A stretch of 6,262 nucleotides of DNA from an uncultured Collinsella sp. (GTDB lineage: Bacteria; Actinomycetota; Coriobacteriia; Coriobacteriales; Coriobacteriaceae). The translations under genes were made by a program, and so were the position numbers. The stretch spans positions 1 to 6,262 of the forward strand of contig UROJ01000092.1 of NCBI GenBank assembly GCA_900549335.1, given 5' to 3'. Positions 5,760 through 6,262 of this stretch are shown piece after piece; position 1 is the first letter of the stretch; each line of letters starts with the position of its first letter. The notes under the pieces are model-generated. The model ran no database searches. It was not told where the DNA came from and was given only the letters and a program-made list of their open reading frames with translations.

Positions 5760-5764
5760 GAGGT
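5760..5764 (+). promoter_or_regulatory. Ribosome binding site of the last gene
   Basis: GAGGT lies five bases before ATG 5770. CTCG (5748-5751) can pair with CGAG (5759-5762) and partly mask it. It supports ATG 5770 as the start. Confidence 0.6.
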
Positions 5765-5769
5765 CCCTC

Positions 5770-6262
5770 ATGTACGTTCCACACCCCCGTATCCGTAGGC
5801 TGTCGAAAATCCCGCTTGTTGGGACGGCGGCGCTTGCTGCGTTGATCGCCACGAGCGTCGCCTGCTTCACGGCCACGCCCCAGGTTGCCCAGGCGGCAGA
5901 CGCGCCCGCAATCACCGATATGACCGAGCAGGATTATCAAGCCCTGGGTCTGGGCACGAGCGAGGACATTCCGGCCGATACCGTTGGCCCCTATTCCACT
6001 GATACCCCCACGACGTTTGCCACGCGCAGCGAGGTCTATATGGCAGCTAACGGTAGCCATGGCAATCGCTACACTCTGCGCGACAAGCTCGAGAACGTCG
6101 AGCGCGGTGACATTGGCGGCAGCAGCAAACTCACCGATGGCTATGGAAGTGTGTGGGGCGCCGCAAAGTTCTGGCAAAACGTCAACAACTTCGATACGAA
6201 CAGCGATCTCTACAAGCATAGCGACTACGGTGGCGGCACCTGGTCGTACCTAAGCAACAATG
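5770..6262 (+). CDS. Secreted or surface protein, N-terminal part (cut by window edge)
   Basis: The plus strand is open from ATG 5770 to the right edge: 164 complete codons with no stop. The start is backed by GAGGT five bases upstream. The N-terminus is a signal peptide: basic residues RIRR (7-10) and Lys13, a hydrophobic Ala/Leu/Ile/Val core at about 14-33, and an AQA cut site at 40-42 before ADAP. Cys32 in SVAC could instead be read as a poor lipobox; the AQA site looks better. The mature part begins with an acidic, Thr/Pro/Asp-rich linker, followed from about residue 90 by a Gly-, Asn-, Trp- and Tyr-rich stretch (VWGAAKFWQ, DYGGGTWSY) typical of an extracellular beta-rich or enzyme domain. 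I do not recognise the family. The third-position GC preference resembles the ABC genes. It follows the 492-bp repeat-rich gap and so probably has its own promoter. Confidence 0.82.
   Translation, partial: MYVPHPRIRRLSKIPLVGTAALAALIATSVACFTATPQVAQAADAPAITDMTEQDYQALGLGTSEDIPADTVGPYSTDTPTTFATRSEVYMAANGSHGNRYTLRDKLENVERGDIGGSSKLTDGYGSVWGAAKFWQNVNNFDTNSDLYKHSDYGGGTWSYLSNN

Noticed and set aside
5454..5915. Minus-strand open frame across the repeat region and the start of the last gene
   Set aside because: It is antisense to a gene with signal peptide and ribosome binding site, and its apparent repeated peptides only reflect the DNA palindromes.

Overview
The window looks like chromosomal DNA of a high-GC gut actinobacterium of the class Coriobacteriia, most likely Collinsella or a close relative. 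This is inferred from GC-rich third codon positions in the central genes, the style of the predicted proteins, Ala-rich Sec signal peptides and the flavodoxin-like gene. No rRNA, tRNA or integrase was found to prove it.

Layout, left to right. Positions 1-688 (minus strand) hold the 5' part of a gene for a secreted coiled-coil protein that runs off the left edge. Positions 689-897 are a divergent promoter region with an 8-bp inverted repeat laid over the leftward -10 box. Positions 898-2754 and 2755-4614 (plus strand) are two abutting ABC exporter half-transporter genes with no bases between them. Their motifs are complementary. The first has a degenerate Walker B (Asp-Asp) and a Gln in place of the switch His. 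The second has the canonical Glu and His but a degenerate signature (SQGQ). This is the pattern of heterodimeric multidrug-type exporters such as TM287/288, LmrCD and BmrCD. A short gap with a candidate promoter and a leader hairpin leads to a flavodoxin-like gene (4726-5277).

The most unusual part is the 492-bp stretch 5278-5769, which has no convincing gene. It contains, in order: a weak terminator hairpin; a 129-bp near-perfect palindrome with 30-bp arms enclosing a strong terminator-like hairpin; a set of imperfect palindromic units whose right ends fall exactly every 62 bp; and three direct copies of a 15-bp motif (consensus CAAAAATGAGACACG) upstream of the last gene. That gene (5770 to the right edge, plus strand) encodes the N-terminus of a secreted or surface protein of unrecognised family.

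Together the genes suggest an envelope-facing region: an efflux pump operon flanked by two exported proteins, plus a small flavoprotein. Nothing in the sequence ties these four units to one pathway. The two edge genes are partial, so their C-terminal domains and functions cannot be seen.
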